From NCBI GenBank assembly GCA_947474595.1, contig CANJIV010000003.1, positions 62,001 through 126,000 of the forward strand: a stretch of DNA of 64,000 bases, read 5' to 3'. Position 1 is the first letter of the stretch. Every line of letters begins with the position of its first letter. The position numbers and the translations under genes are program-made. Shown in pieces: positions 25,644 through 33,368 of this stretch. Source of the stretch: Solirubrobacterales bacterium (lineage in GTDB: Bacteria; Actinomycetota; Thermoleophilia; Solirubrobacterales; Solirubrobacteraceae). Below the pieces are notes generated by a model. That model had not been told where the DNA came from. It worked only from the letters and a program-made list of their open reading frames with translations, and did not search any database.

Positions 25644-26666
25644 ATGGCCGCCGCCAACGCTGCGGCGGCGCTCATTTGGGACGGCGCGAAGCTCGCGCTG
25701 CTCGACCAGCGATCTCTTCCTGACGCCGAAGTTTGGCTTAGCCCAGATAGCGCCGAAGAGGTCGCCCAGGCGATTAGGTGTCTAGCGGTCCGTGGGGCCC
25801 CGATGATCGGCATCGCCGCTGCGTACGGAGTAGCGCTCGACGTCACCCGCGAGCCAGGACTGGGCACGTTAGAGCGCGCAGCCCAGACGCTCTGTAACGC
25901 ACGACCAACCGCCGCCAACCTTGCCTGGGCAGTCAACAGGGTCCGTACGGCAGCAACGCTGGCCGGCCCGTCCCAGATGGCGAGTGCGGCTCGAGGCGAG
26001 GCCGAGGCGATCGAAGCGCAGAACTCAGCCGCCACCGAGATAATCGCTGCCAGTGGCGCCGACCTACTAGCTGGTGCCCGTCGACTAATGACTCACTGCA
26101 ACACCGGCCCACTAGCCACCGGTGGCTGCGGGACTGCTTTGGGCGTAATCGCTGAGCTGGCTCGGCGCGATCCCAGCGTAGGAGCGCTGGTGTGCGAGTC
26201 GCGCCCTCTGTTGCAAGGCGCTCGCCTAACGGTCTGGGAACTTAGACGGATGAAGATTGCCCACGAGCTACTAGTCGACTCGGCTGCAGCAGGCTTGATT
26301 CAGCGAGGCGAAGTCGATGGCGTGATCGTTGGCGTCGATCGCGTAGCCGCCAACGGCGACATCGCTAACAAGGTAGGCACTTACGGCCTCGCTCTCGCCG
26401 CCAACGCCGCTGGTATCCCTTTTGTTGTCGCGGGCCCTCTCTCGTCGATCGACCTCGCAACCCCCAGCGGCCAGGAGATCGAAATCGAAGAGCGTGACGG
26501 TGACGAGGTGCGGCGGTTTGGGTCCACCTTGGTGACCATCGCTGACACGCCTTGTCGAAACCCAGCCTTCGACGTCACCCCAGCCCACCTCGTTACGGCC
26601 CTTGTAACCGAAGGCGGCGTCGCCAAGCCAGTAGATACCGAATCCGTGGCGAGGCTCTTTTCATGA
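25644..26666 (+). CDS. mtnA: S-methyl-5-thioribose-1-phosphate isomerase
   Basis: Isomerises methylthioribose-1-phosphate to methylthioribulose-1-phosphate in salvage or disposal of methylthioadenosine. The 340-residue protein has the eIF2B-like fold with the diagnostic segments RGAPMIGIAAAYG, MTHCNTGPLATGGCGTALG (catalytic cysteine) and GVDRVAANGDIANKVGTYG (catalytic aspartate). It starts 6 bp after grxD and overlaps the dehydrogenase gene by 4 bp. No mtnB, mtnK or mtnP gene is in the window. Confidence 0.94.
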   Translation: MAAANAAAALIWDGAKLALLDQRSLPDAEVWLSPDSAEEVAQAIRCLAVRGAPMIGIAAAYGVALDVTREPGLGTLERAAQTLCNARPTAANLAWAVNRVRTAATLAGPSQMASAARGEAEAIEAQNSAATEIIAASGADLLAGARRLMTHCNTGPLATGGCGTALGVIAELARRDPSVGALVCESRPLLQGARLTVWELRRMKIAHELLVDSAAAGLIQRGEVDGVIVGVDRVAANGDIANKVGTYGLALAANAAGIPFVVAGPLSSIDLATPSGQEIEIEERDGDEVRRFGSTLVTIADTPCRNPAFDVTPAHLVTALVTEGGVAKPVDTESVARLFS

Positions 26667-27628
26667 AGGTCGCCCGCTCGCTCGCCATCGATCGTGTGAC
26701 GATTGCTGACGTGCCCAATCCGATCGCTGGCCGCGGTGAGGTTGTCTGTCGCCTATTGGCTTGCGGCGTCTGTAAGTCAGATGTCACCGATTGGTATGTC
26801 GCCAGCAAGATTCCGACCGTCTTAGGACACGAGCTTGTGGCAGAGGTCACGGCAGTCGGCGAGGAAGTCACAACCGTCGCCGTCGGCGATCGCGTCGTCG
26901 TACACCACCACTCTTCGTGCGGCCACTGCCGTCGCTGCTGGCGTGGGCATGAAACTCTTTGCGAGCAGTTTCGCGCCCATAGGATCGACCCCGGTGGGTT
27001 CGCCCAGATGATGACAATCCCAGCCGAGCTTGTCCCCGAGCTACTCACCCTTGGCGACGTCGATCCCGTCGCGGCGACCTTCGTCGAACCGTTGGCCTGC
27101 GTTCTGCGCTCTCAGGAACGAGCGGGACTGAAGGCCGGCGACACTCTGCTCGTAGTCGGGGCGGGAGCCAACGGACTGCTGGCAGTAGCGGCTGCGCGAG
27201 CGCGCGGCGTTGAGAGCATCTGGGTGCGCGAGCCGCAGGCACAGAGGCTGGCCCTTGCACTGGAGTGGGGCGCAGAAATACACGTCAACGAGCAGGTCGA
27301 TGTGGCTATCGTCTGCACTTCGGACCCTCAGGCGATCGTCACCGCAACCGAACACCTCGCGCCGGGCGCGACGCTTTGCCTTTATGCGCTTCCCGCCCCC
27401 GAGGCTCATCTTGCCATCGACCAGACAAAGCTATTTCTAAATGAACTCACGATCACCGCTAGCTATTCGGCCAGTTCGTCGGACATGCGCGCAGCCCTCG
27501 CATTGATCGCTAGCGGCGAGATTGATCCACTGCCATTGGTCTCTCACCGATTTGATCTTCAAGAGACTCAAACAGCATTGAAACTTACCGGCGCTGGCGA
27601 AGCGCTCAAAGCAGTCATCGTCGGATAA
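26663..27628 (+). CDS. Zinc-dependent alcohol dehydrogenase (MDR family)
   Basis: A 321-residue medium-chain dehydrogenase. It has a catalytic zinc site (CGVCKSD and GHE), a four-cysteine structural zinc lobe (CGHCRRCWRGHETLC) and the NAD-binding GAGANGLLAV. The ATG at 26663 overlaps the mtnA stop (ATGA), so the pair is translationally coupled. The true substrate is unknown; the coupling suggests it oxidises or reduces a product of methylthioribulose or 5-deoxypentose breakdown, an inference from context only. Sorbitol- or threonine-dehydrogenase-like activity is the alternative. Confidence 0.85.
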   Translation: MKVARSLAIDRVTIADVPNPIAGRGEVVCRLLACGVCKSDVTDWYVASKIPTVLGHELVAEVTAVGEEVTTVAVGDRVVVHHHSSCGHCRRCWRGHETLCEQFRAHRIDPGGFAQMMTIPAELVPELLTLGDVDPVAATFVEPLACVLRSQERAGLKAGDTLLVVGAGANGLLAVAAARARGVESIWVREPQAQRLALALEWGAEIHVNEQVDVAIVCTSDPQAIVTATEHLAPGATLCLYALPAPEAHLAIDQTKLFLNELTITASYSASSSDMRAALALIASGEIDPLPLVSHRFDLQETQTALKLTGAGEALKAVIVG

Positions 27629-27693
27629 GCCCCCGAGCGCCTTGGCCGGTCCGGTGCCCCGGAAAATGGCTTGCTTAGTTTGATCTTGATTAG

Positions 27694-28059
27694 TGGAGAC
27701 GGCGGGAATCGAACCCGCGTCCGCAGTCGCGTAAGAGGTGACTTCTACGAGCGTATCCGGCGCTCTGATCTCACCTTCCGCTCGCCTCGCCGGCGGGGTT
27801 GCGAAGGGCCAGCCCTCTAAAAATTTCCCCGGATTGGCGAAGGCGGACCTCACCGAGTAAGCCTGCTAATTGATTCCGAACATCCCCGCGGCAGGCAGGC
27901 GGGGGGCCGGAACCTCACCCTCCTAGGCTAATGCTAGGCGGCGAGGGCGTACTCATGTGAGTCCGCACTTATGGTTTTCCCGGGTGTTTTACGAGGCCTC
28001 CCGGGACCTCGGCTCGCGACCACCCCCACGATCCGACCGCGTCGAAGCCTGTCGTCCCC
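27694..28059 (-). ncRNA. ssrA: tmRNA (SsrA)
   Basis: Transfer-messenger RNA for rescue of stalled ribosomes, about 366 nt. The 5' end GGGGACGACAGGCTTCGACG and the 3' TGG-loop half GGGTTCGATTCCCGCCGTCTCC-type acceptor pair as expected (GGGGACG with CGTCTCC). The tag frame at 27934-27966 reads ADSHEYALAA followed by TAG; ALAA is the canonical proteolysis signal. The terminal CCA is not encoded. SmpB and RNase R, its protein partners, are near 53-56 kb. Confidence 0.95.
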
Positions 28060-28221
28060 AGAGATGTACTACGCCCTCCAGCATAGTCGAGCGTGAGCAC
28101 AAAGTCGACCGTCGCCGCCTCGCCGCAGAGCCAGCCACGGCCCGCACAAGCAGTACGAGGTCATTCCGAGGCGTTAGGTAAAGATCGAAAACCTTCATCT
28201 CCGGCTATCCTCACACGACCC

Positions 28222-28299
<78 letters not shown>

Positions 28300-28300
28300 G

Positions 28301-28326
28301 CAGACGCCGCTAACGCGGCGTTTCTG
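28301..28326 (+). terminator. Intrinsic terminator of tRNA-Thr
   Basis: ACGCCGC, loop TAAC, GCGGCGT followed by TTCT, seven bases after the tRNA. An outer CAGA/TCTG pairing can extend the stem. The duplicated tRNA half at 31.7 kb lacks it, so the terminator lies on the island side of the junction. Confidence 0.75.
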
Positions 28327-28507
28327 CGTTCTAAGGCTCTCGCCGTTCGAGCCCATTCCGCACTGCCTCGAGCCCGTCCCGTCTGGTTGTAGTGGTCACA
28401 TAGCTCCACAGATTGAGGGCACCGCCTGCCTAAGTTCGGCTAGCGGCCATTCCCTCAAGTAGTTCACCGGCCGCCTTCGAGCGGCATTTTCTATTCCTGG
28501 AGCTGAA

Positions 28508-28939
28508 GTGCTGGCTCCTCTATCAAGTCAAGGAGGCCGCCATGAGCGTCCACTATCAACCGCCAAGCGGCGCGGGGCTAATGCTCCAACGTCGCCGTAT
28601 TGGCTTGTCCAAGTACCGACTCGCCGCCCATGCGGAGTGCTCGACTCCATGACGCCGGAGGACTTCGTATGGCTTGTGGGACTACTCCAGGCCGAAGGCC
28701 TCTCACCGGCCACCACTTCCAAGGTTCTCTCCGTGGCCTCTCGCGTGTTTCGGTTCTCTGCTCGCCGCCCTGGCTTCGCAGGTTCCAACCCTGTCTCGCT
28801 GCTCATGCTGAACGAGCGTCCAACCGTGGCCGCTACCACGCGGCTCTCTGTCGGCGCTTTCGTCCACGCCGACAGACTATTCGCTACTCAGTCGCTGAAG
28901 TCCATCAACTGGTGGATGCCGCTGGGGCGATTGGTGTAA
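28508..28939 (+). pseudogene. Tyrosine recombinase (integrase) remnant
   Basis: Within this frame, about 28598-28822 encodes a fragment resembling the end of the core-binding domain of phage-type integrases: a MTPEDF helix, GLSPATTSKVLSVASRVF, then SNPVSLL and a terminal NERP. Such domains run into the catalytic domain, but here the similarity stops after NERP and no catalytic Arg-His-Arg-Tyr segment follows. The 5' part is also unlike an integrase. I therefore read it as a truncated, inactive gene. Its position just inside the tRNA-Thr repeat is where an integrase belongs, and its 3' end overlaps the end of the acylase gene. Confidence 0.65.
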
Positions 28940-31407
28940 TCCATCGTGATCAGCGGGATCGGTGTGAAGTTGATCTGCTCGGGGGCCTCGGCCTTGCGCC
29001 AAGTCGCGGGGTCGGAACCCTGAGCGGCTGCCAGCGTTGCGGCCGCTTCAGAGATCGAATCCCAGATGTCGGCTGAGCACTTCGCAAGGCTGCCCTTGCC
29101 GCAGTACTTGATCTTGTAAGCGCCAGCCACCTTCTCGCCGAGCAGGCTGCGCAGATCCTTCCACATGTACTGGTGCCAGCCGCCGTACTGGCCGCCTGGA
29201 GGGGCATCGAATGCGTCGCTGCCGCCGTTGCGGCTTGCCAGCTCCTCGCAGAGCTTCGTGCCCATCCGCCAGCACAATCCGTCACCGGCGATCGACTGCC
29301 AAGCCTGGTCGATGATCGCCGCTCCTGGAGCGTCGATCTTGCCGTCCTGGTTGGAGTCAACACGGCTCGCGCCTTGCTCGTGCCACGCCTGCAGCTGTGC
29401 AACCGCTGCGGTGGCAAGCGCGTTTGGAGCCGTTCCCTTATCGAGCACCTTCTTCAGCGTTGGCCAGAGCAGCGCAATCCGGACGTCCTCTGTCGCAGCG
29501 GCGTTCGCAGCGGAGAGCATCGTCGCCAGCGACTGCTTGTCTTGGCGAGCCAGCTCGTTGTTCAGCAGTTGACCGCGCTGGAGTGAGTTCTCCGACCAGC
29601 GCTCGTCGCCTGCCGGGAAGTTCTTGGCCGGCTTGCCATTCCAGTTGACGATGTAGCCGCTGGCTGGGTTAATCACGTGTGGGTGCTTCGATGCGCTGAG
29701 GTAGCCGGTCCACTCGTACTTGCCGCGCCCATCAACTGGAAGATCCATGTTGACGCCCTTCGGCCGCATTGGGAACAGCCCCGAGGTGACGAAGGCAATC
29801 TCCTTATCGCTTGAGTAGAACGAGTTGAACGTCTGTGGTGTCTTCGCTGCCGCGGCGACGAAGTCTTTTGCGCTCTTTACGCGGCCATAAGTCATCTGCT
29901 GGTAGAAGAGCAGATCGGTCGTCTCGCGGCCGTAGCTCGAGCGCCGCTTCGCGAGCGCAATCAGCTTCGAACTGCCGGGCGACTTGGCATAGCCGTAGAC
30001 CGATCCGTGGACGGTCTTGTAGAACACGACGTTGGTCGTCTTGCCGCCCCTGGAGATAGTGCCGCCGTTGACCTTCTCCATCGACTTGCACTTGCCCTTG
30101 AACTCGTATTTGTACTTACTGCCGCCGCAGAGCGTTTCGGCGTAGGTATCGATGATGTCGTTGCCGGCGGAGGTCAGCGACCAGGCATACTTCGCGGCGC
30201 GGCCGATCAACACGTAGCCCGGGAACGGCGCCGCAGTTGCGCCGCGAACCTGAATTGAGGGTCCATAGAGCCCCATCTCCATCGTCAGGCCGGGGTAGTT
30301 GTAGCCGATCTGCGGCCCGCCGACCATCAACGGCTTGCCGGTAGTCGTCTTGCTACCGGCAGCGAGCATGATGTTGCTGGCCTCTTGGCGGCCTGGCCCC
30401 GGAGGCTTAACAGCCGACGATGAAGCACTTGCGCCCGGAAGCGTCACGTAGCTGTTCGTGAACGAACCGTTCTTCAGCCGCACGAGGCCCTTCGGGTTGG
30501 AGACGCTGACGTCGGTCTGGTAGTCGAACTTGTTCGTCGTCGTAACCATCGTCTCCGGGTCGTAGCGGCCACGCATGTTGGTGTAGGCCTCGTTGCCGTT
30601 CGTCGTCCCGAGCGTCGTGCGCGCAGCGTCGAGGAAGAGCGCGTTGCTGATCTCCTCGCCGCCACCTTCACCGAGGAACTGTGCCTTGATCCCGTTGGCG
30701 GCGAAGACGTCGGTGCGCGTGAACGGCTTGGCGCTCGGCTGGTTGGCCGCGTACCACCTGTTGATTCCAGCGAGGTAGATGTCGATGTCGCGCAGCACCT
30801 GCTTGCCTTGCGCGCCAGCAGCGTTCAGAGCGTCGGTCTGCTGCTTGGTGGCGGCATCGGAGACGCTCTTACTTGGCTGATAATCGTAGAGCCCAAGCAC
30901 GAGGTTGATTCCGGAAACGCCCGGCAAGTCGGCCAGCGAGGCGATTCCGTTGTAGCGAGCCTGATTGAGCAGCAGGCTGCGGTCGGCTGCCGTTACGTAA
31001 CCAGCGCCGAAGGTGACACCAGCGTCGGTCTCGGAGAAAATGTGCGGAACTCCGTAGTTATCGCGGCGGATTCGCGCCGATACGGCGGTGCCGTTTGCGG
31101 TGCCGGTGATTGTGTCGTCGGTGATCAAGGACGGATCATCAACTTTCAGCAGCGCTGCCGACTTGAAGTAGCCAGTGCCGTCGGTGCTGGCTGTGACCTG
31201 TGCTGCGCCAATGTCGCGGTAGAGCGGTGTGAGGCGGTTGTACATCTTGGCTTGCGTGTCAGCAGCGAGCATCCCGGGAGTGGTCAGCCAAGGTGAGCCT
31301 GGCTGGCTTTGACCTTGCGGAATGATGTTGAGGGCCTGCTCTGCCGAGGCTGCAGGCGCCGCGATCGCGATCGCGATCGATGACAGGACAAAAACGGAAC
31401 GGAACAT
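28888..31407 (-). CDS. Secreted penicillin-acylase-family (S45, Ntn) hydrolase
   Basis: An 839-residue exported amidohydrolase. From ATG 31407 (GGGGAG site at 31412-31417) the protein begins with a clean signal peptide ending APAASA. The alpha-chain part has RRDNYGVPHIFSETDAGVTF and AADRSLLL; the beta chain should start at the serine in QEASNIMLAAGSKT, followed by GKPLMVGGPQIGYNYP. Usual family members have GSN and NDPH at these places, so both motifs are variant. SWSLTS-like and DRWSEN-type segments are present. It probably cleaves amides such as N-acyl homoserine lactones, acyl amino acids or beta-lactam side chains; the substrate cannot be told. It is the cargo of the tRNA-Thr island. Confidence 0.85.
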   Translation of the reverse strand: MFRSVFVLSSIAIAIAAPAASAEQALNIIPQGQSQPGSPWLTTPGMLAADTQAKMYNRLTPLYRDIGAAQVTASTDGTGYFKSAALLKVDDPSLITDDTITGTANGTAVSARIRRDNYGVPHIFSETDAGVTFGAGYVTAADRSLLLNQARYNGIASLADLPGVSGINLVLGLYDYQPSKSVSDAATKQQTDALNAAGAQGKQVLRDIDIYLAGINRWYAANQPSAKPFTRTDVFAANGIKAQFLGEGGGEEISNALFLDAARTTLGTTNGNEAYTNMRGRYDPETMVTTTNKFDYQTDVSVSNPKGLVRLKNGSFTNSYVTLPGASASSSAVKPPGPGRQEASNIMLAAGSKTTTGKPLMVGGPQIGYNYPGLTMEMGLYGPSIQVRGATAAPFPGYVLIGRAAKYAWSLTSAGNDIIDTYAETLCGGSKYKYEFKGKCKSMEKVNGGTISRGGKTTNVVFYKTVHGSVYGYAKSPGSSKLIALAKRRSSYGRETTDLLFYQQMTYGRVKSAKDFVAAAAKTPQTFNSFYSSDKEIAFVTSGLFPMRPKGVNMDLPVDGRGKYEWTGYLSASKHPHVINPASGYIVNWNGKPAKNFPAGDERWSENSLQRGQLLNNELARQDKQSLATMLSAANAAATEDVRIALLWPTLKKVLDKGTAPNALATAAVAQLQAWHEQGASRVDSNQDGKIDAPGAAIIDQAWQSIAGDGLCWRMGTKLCEELASRNGGSDAFDAPPGGQYGGWHQYMWKDLRSLLGEKVAGAYKIKYCGKGSLAKCSADIWDSISEAAATLAAAQGSDPATWRKAEAPEQINFTPIPLITMDYTNRPSGIHQLMDFSD

Positions 31408-31885
31408 TGACACTCCCCTTGCTGTTCTCCCCAAGATCCGCCGAGACGTTCGCGAAATCATAACCTCAGAAGCTGGACTTTGCGTCATTAGTCGATTCAG
31501 GCCACTTTTTGCGTACTCTGAAGTCAAAGAAGAAGCTCTCCAAACTCTGACGCATGAGGATGGAAGCCTGATGGAAGCCGACGAGGCTTCGAGCGACTCC
31601 GAACGGCTACAAGCGAACGAGTCAAACCTCCGCGAACTAAGGCGTTCCGCTTAGGAGACTTCAAGCCGCTACTAGCTTGCTCGCCCATGGTAAGGAAGGG
31701 GTCATCGGTTCGAATCCGATGGAGGGCTTCAGGAGAGACGACAGAACAGACGACAAAAGTCAAAACTCAGCAAGGGCGGGCTCTGCTGAATCTCCGGGGC
31801 AGCGGCGATGAGCTCAAACCACGCGGCGCAACACCGGTCGCGGGCGTCAGCTTGGGGTTGGAGCGATCTGGCGTTTGCGCGCGCT
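31408..31885. other. Gene-poor interval holding the island's right boundary
   Basis: No convincing gene in 478 bp. The left part is the leader and promoter region of the acylase gene on the minus strand; the attR-like repeat is at 31685-31733; the remainder before the small membrane-protein gene has no structure I could assign. Confidence 0.6.
31685..31733 (+). repeat. attR-like 49-bp repeat (orphan tRNA-Thr 3' half)
   Basis: Perfect copy of 28251-28299. The preceding bases do not form the 5' half of a tRNA, so this is not a functional tRNA gene. It marks the distal end of the integrated segment. Confidence 0.9.
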
Positions 31886-32314
31886 TCAAGCAGCCTGAGC
31901 AAGCAACACCGCCACGACCAGTCCGTGCGCACTCCAGGCGATCGTGCGAACCCACGATGAGCGAACTAGACGGCGGTGAGCAAGCGAGTCAAAGCCTGAT
32001 CCCAGCTCGGTGTGGCGCGGCACCGCGAGCAGGGCCGTGGCCAGCCAAGTTGACGCCGCTAGTGCAAAGCCGGCGACCACCAGCGCCATCGCTGTCCCCG
32101 GCGGGCGGTTGAAGAGCAGCAAGCCGGCCGTGATTAGCTCGATCGACATCGCCGGCAGCACGACCGGCGTGATCCGCGCCGAGTGGCGCCGGTGGAAGTC
32201 GGTGAAATTATCCTCGCCAACTGCCTCGAAGAGCGGGTAGTGAACCACCTGCACGATCCAGCCGAGCCCGGCCATAAACCAGGTCGCCGCGGCGCAGATG
32301 ATCAGGAGAGTCAC
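31886..32314 (-). CDS. Small four-helix membrane protein, uncharacterised
   Basis: A 142-residue protein with four predicted membrane segments (about 3-22, 50-70, 77-97 and 120-139). Distinctive residues are WIVQVVHYPLF near helix 1, FHRRHSARITPVVLPAMSIE before helix 2, and ATALLAVPRH. The histidine-rich FHRRH segment and conserved proline suggest a defined family of actinobacterial membrane proteins, but I know no function. It lies just outside the tRNA-Thr island and stands alone. Confidence 0.65.
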   Translation of the reverse strand: MTLLIICAAATWFMAGLGWIVQVVHYPLFEAVGEDNFTDFHRRHSARITPVVLPAMSIELITAGLLLFNRPPGTAMALVVAGFALAASTWLATALLAVPRHTELGSGFDSLAHRRLVRSSWVRTIAWSAHGLVVAVLLAQAA

Positions 32315-32568
32315 GCGGACAGCTTCGCGTCTGAGCCGGATGGCGTAGCCGCGAGGCTAGAGGCGAGGCTCGCCGTGCGACTAGCTCTGGCGTTCCTCGG
32401 GCAGCTGCTGGTAGTCCGCCCGATCACGGCTGCTTTGACCGCGTGCCGCGCGCCTGCCGCTTGGTAGAAGGTTGCTGATGCTCTTCGCGCCAAAACAATT
32501 GGCGACGCGCTTGGCGCAGCGTGATCCGACTAAAGGCTGAATTAATCGGTTAAAGCTATTAGCGCCGC

Positions 32569-33309
32569 TTAGCGCACGCGCCGAGCGACCTTCAGCGCCA
32601 CGGCGGCGGTGAAGTTTCGCAAGGTGTTGGTCAGCTGCGAGTCGGCGAGTGAGATGGTGTTGTAGTTGGCGAACTGCGCGCGGACGATCGTGCTGGCGAC
32701 CATCCGGTAGGCGGTGAAGCCGTCGACCCAGATGCTGAGGCCGCCGGGGCCGGCCTCGCCTGCCGCGAGCGCGACCTTCTGTTCGATCGTGTAGCCGGGA
32801 ATTCCGCCCGAGACCTTCGACGTCTTTAGCTCCTGAGTCACCTCGACGTCAACGTTGACCCCTTGAAATGGGAGCGATGTGCCGGCCGTTGGCGCGCAGC
32901 GCTTCTTCGCTGCCAGCAGCGCCTTCCATGCGGCTTTCGCCTCCGCCGTGGTCGCGTAGGCGTAGATGTCGCTGCTGACCGAGCGCGTGGCGCTGATGTC
33001 ACTGCCGCTGCCCAGCTGGTAGAGCGAGATCGCTGAGTTGGCGCGCTGCGCGGGGGCGACGCCAAAGACCTTGTGGCCGTCCTTGTCAGCGCACATCTCA
33101 AACCGATCGGTGTTCGGCTGCACTGAGTAGGAAAGCTCGCGCGTCTTCGGCTTATTGATGAAGTAAGAGGAAGGCACATCGCTCACCTGGAGCGAGTCTT
33201 TCAGCAGCTGCGCCTTCGAGTAGGGCAGCGCGCTGGCGGACGGCGCGGCAATCGCGCTGATCACTGCGATCAGCAGGACGGCGGTGATTGAACTCTTCAG
33301 CCTCAGCAT
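32569..33309 (-). CDS. Secreted protein of unknown function
   Basis: 246 residues with a signal peptide (about 1-27, ending SASA). The mature part has two cysteines (FEMCADKDG and KKRCAPTAG) that could form a disulfide, and an alternating strand/helix pattern reminiscent of PknH-type extracellular sensor domains; that resemblance is weak. No catalytic motif is visible. It is preceded on the same strand by another secreted-protein gene 59 bp away, so the two may be co-transcribed. Confidence 0.65.
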   Translation of the reverse strand: MLRLKSSITAVLLIAVISAIAAPSASALPYSKAQLLKDSLQVSDVPSSYFINKPKTRELSYSVQPNTDRFEMCADKDGHKVFGVAPAQRANSAISLYQLGSGSDISATRSVSSDIYAYATTAEAKAAWKALLAAKKRCAPTAGTSLPFQGVNVDVEVTQELKTSKVSGGIPGYTIEQKVALAAGEAGPGGLSIWVDGFTAYRMVASTIVRAQFANYNTISLADSQLTNTLRNFTAAVALKVARRVR

Positions 33310-33368
33310 TGGCGAGAGGTTAGCTACCCGCCCGCTCGGAGCGCAGCGCCCGCTCAGTGGCGGTTTGC

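Noticed and set aside
26552-26662. N-terminal extension of the alcohol dehydrogenase
   Set aside because: It lies wholly inside mtnA and is Arg-rich; the ATGA overlap at 26663 gives the standard MDR start.
27629-27693. Strong terminator after the dehydrogenase and tmRNA
   Set aside because: Several GC-rich inverted repeats overlap, but no single stem with a T-run stands out on either strand.
28600-29076. Plus-strand frame overlapping the integrase remnant and the acylase end
   Set aside because: No similarity to integrase in this frame; the recognisable fragment is in the frame that starts at 28508.
31685-31733. A second tRNA-Thr gene
   Set aside because: Only the 3' half is present; the upstream bases cannot form the acceptor or D arm. 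It is an att-type duplication.
32311-32493. Small minus-strand gene overlapping the four-helix membrane protein by ATGA
   Set aside because: The 60-residue frame is Ala/Ser/Arg-rich without hydrophobic or conserved segments; the overlap alone is not enough support.
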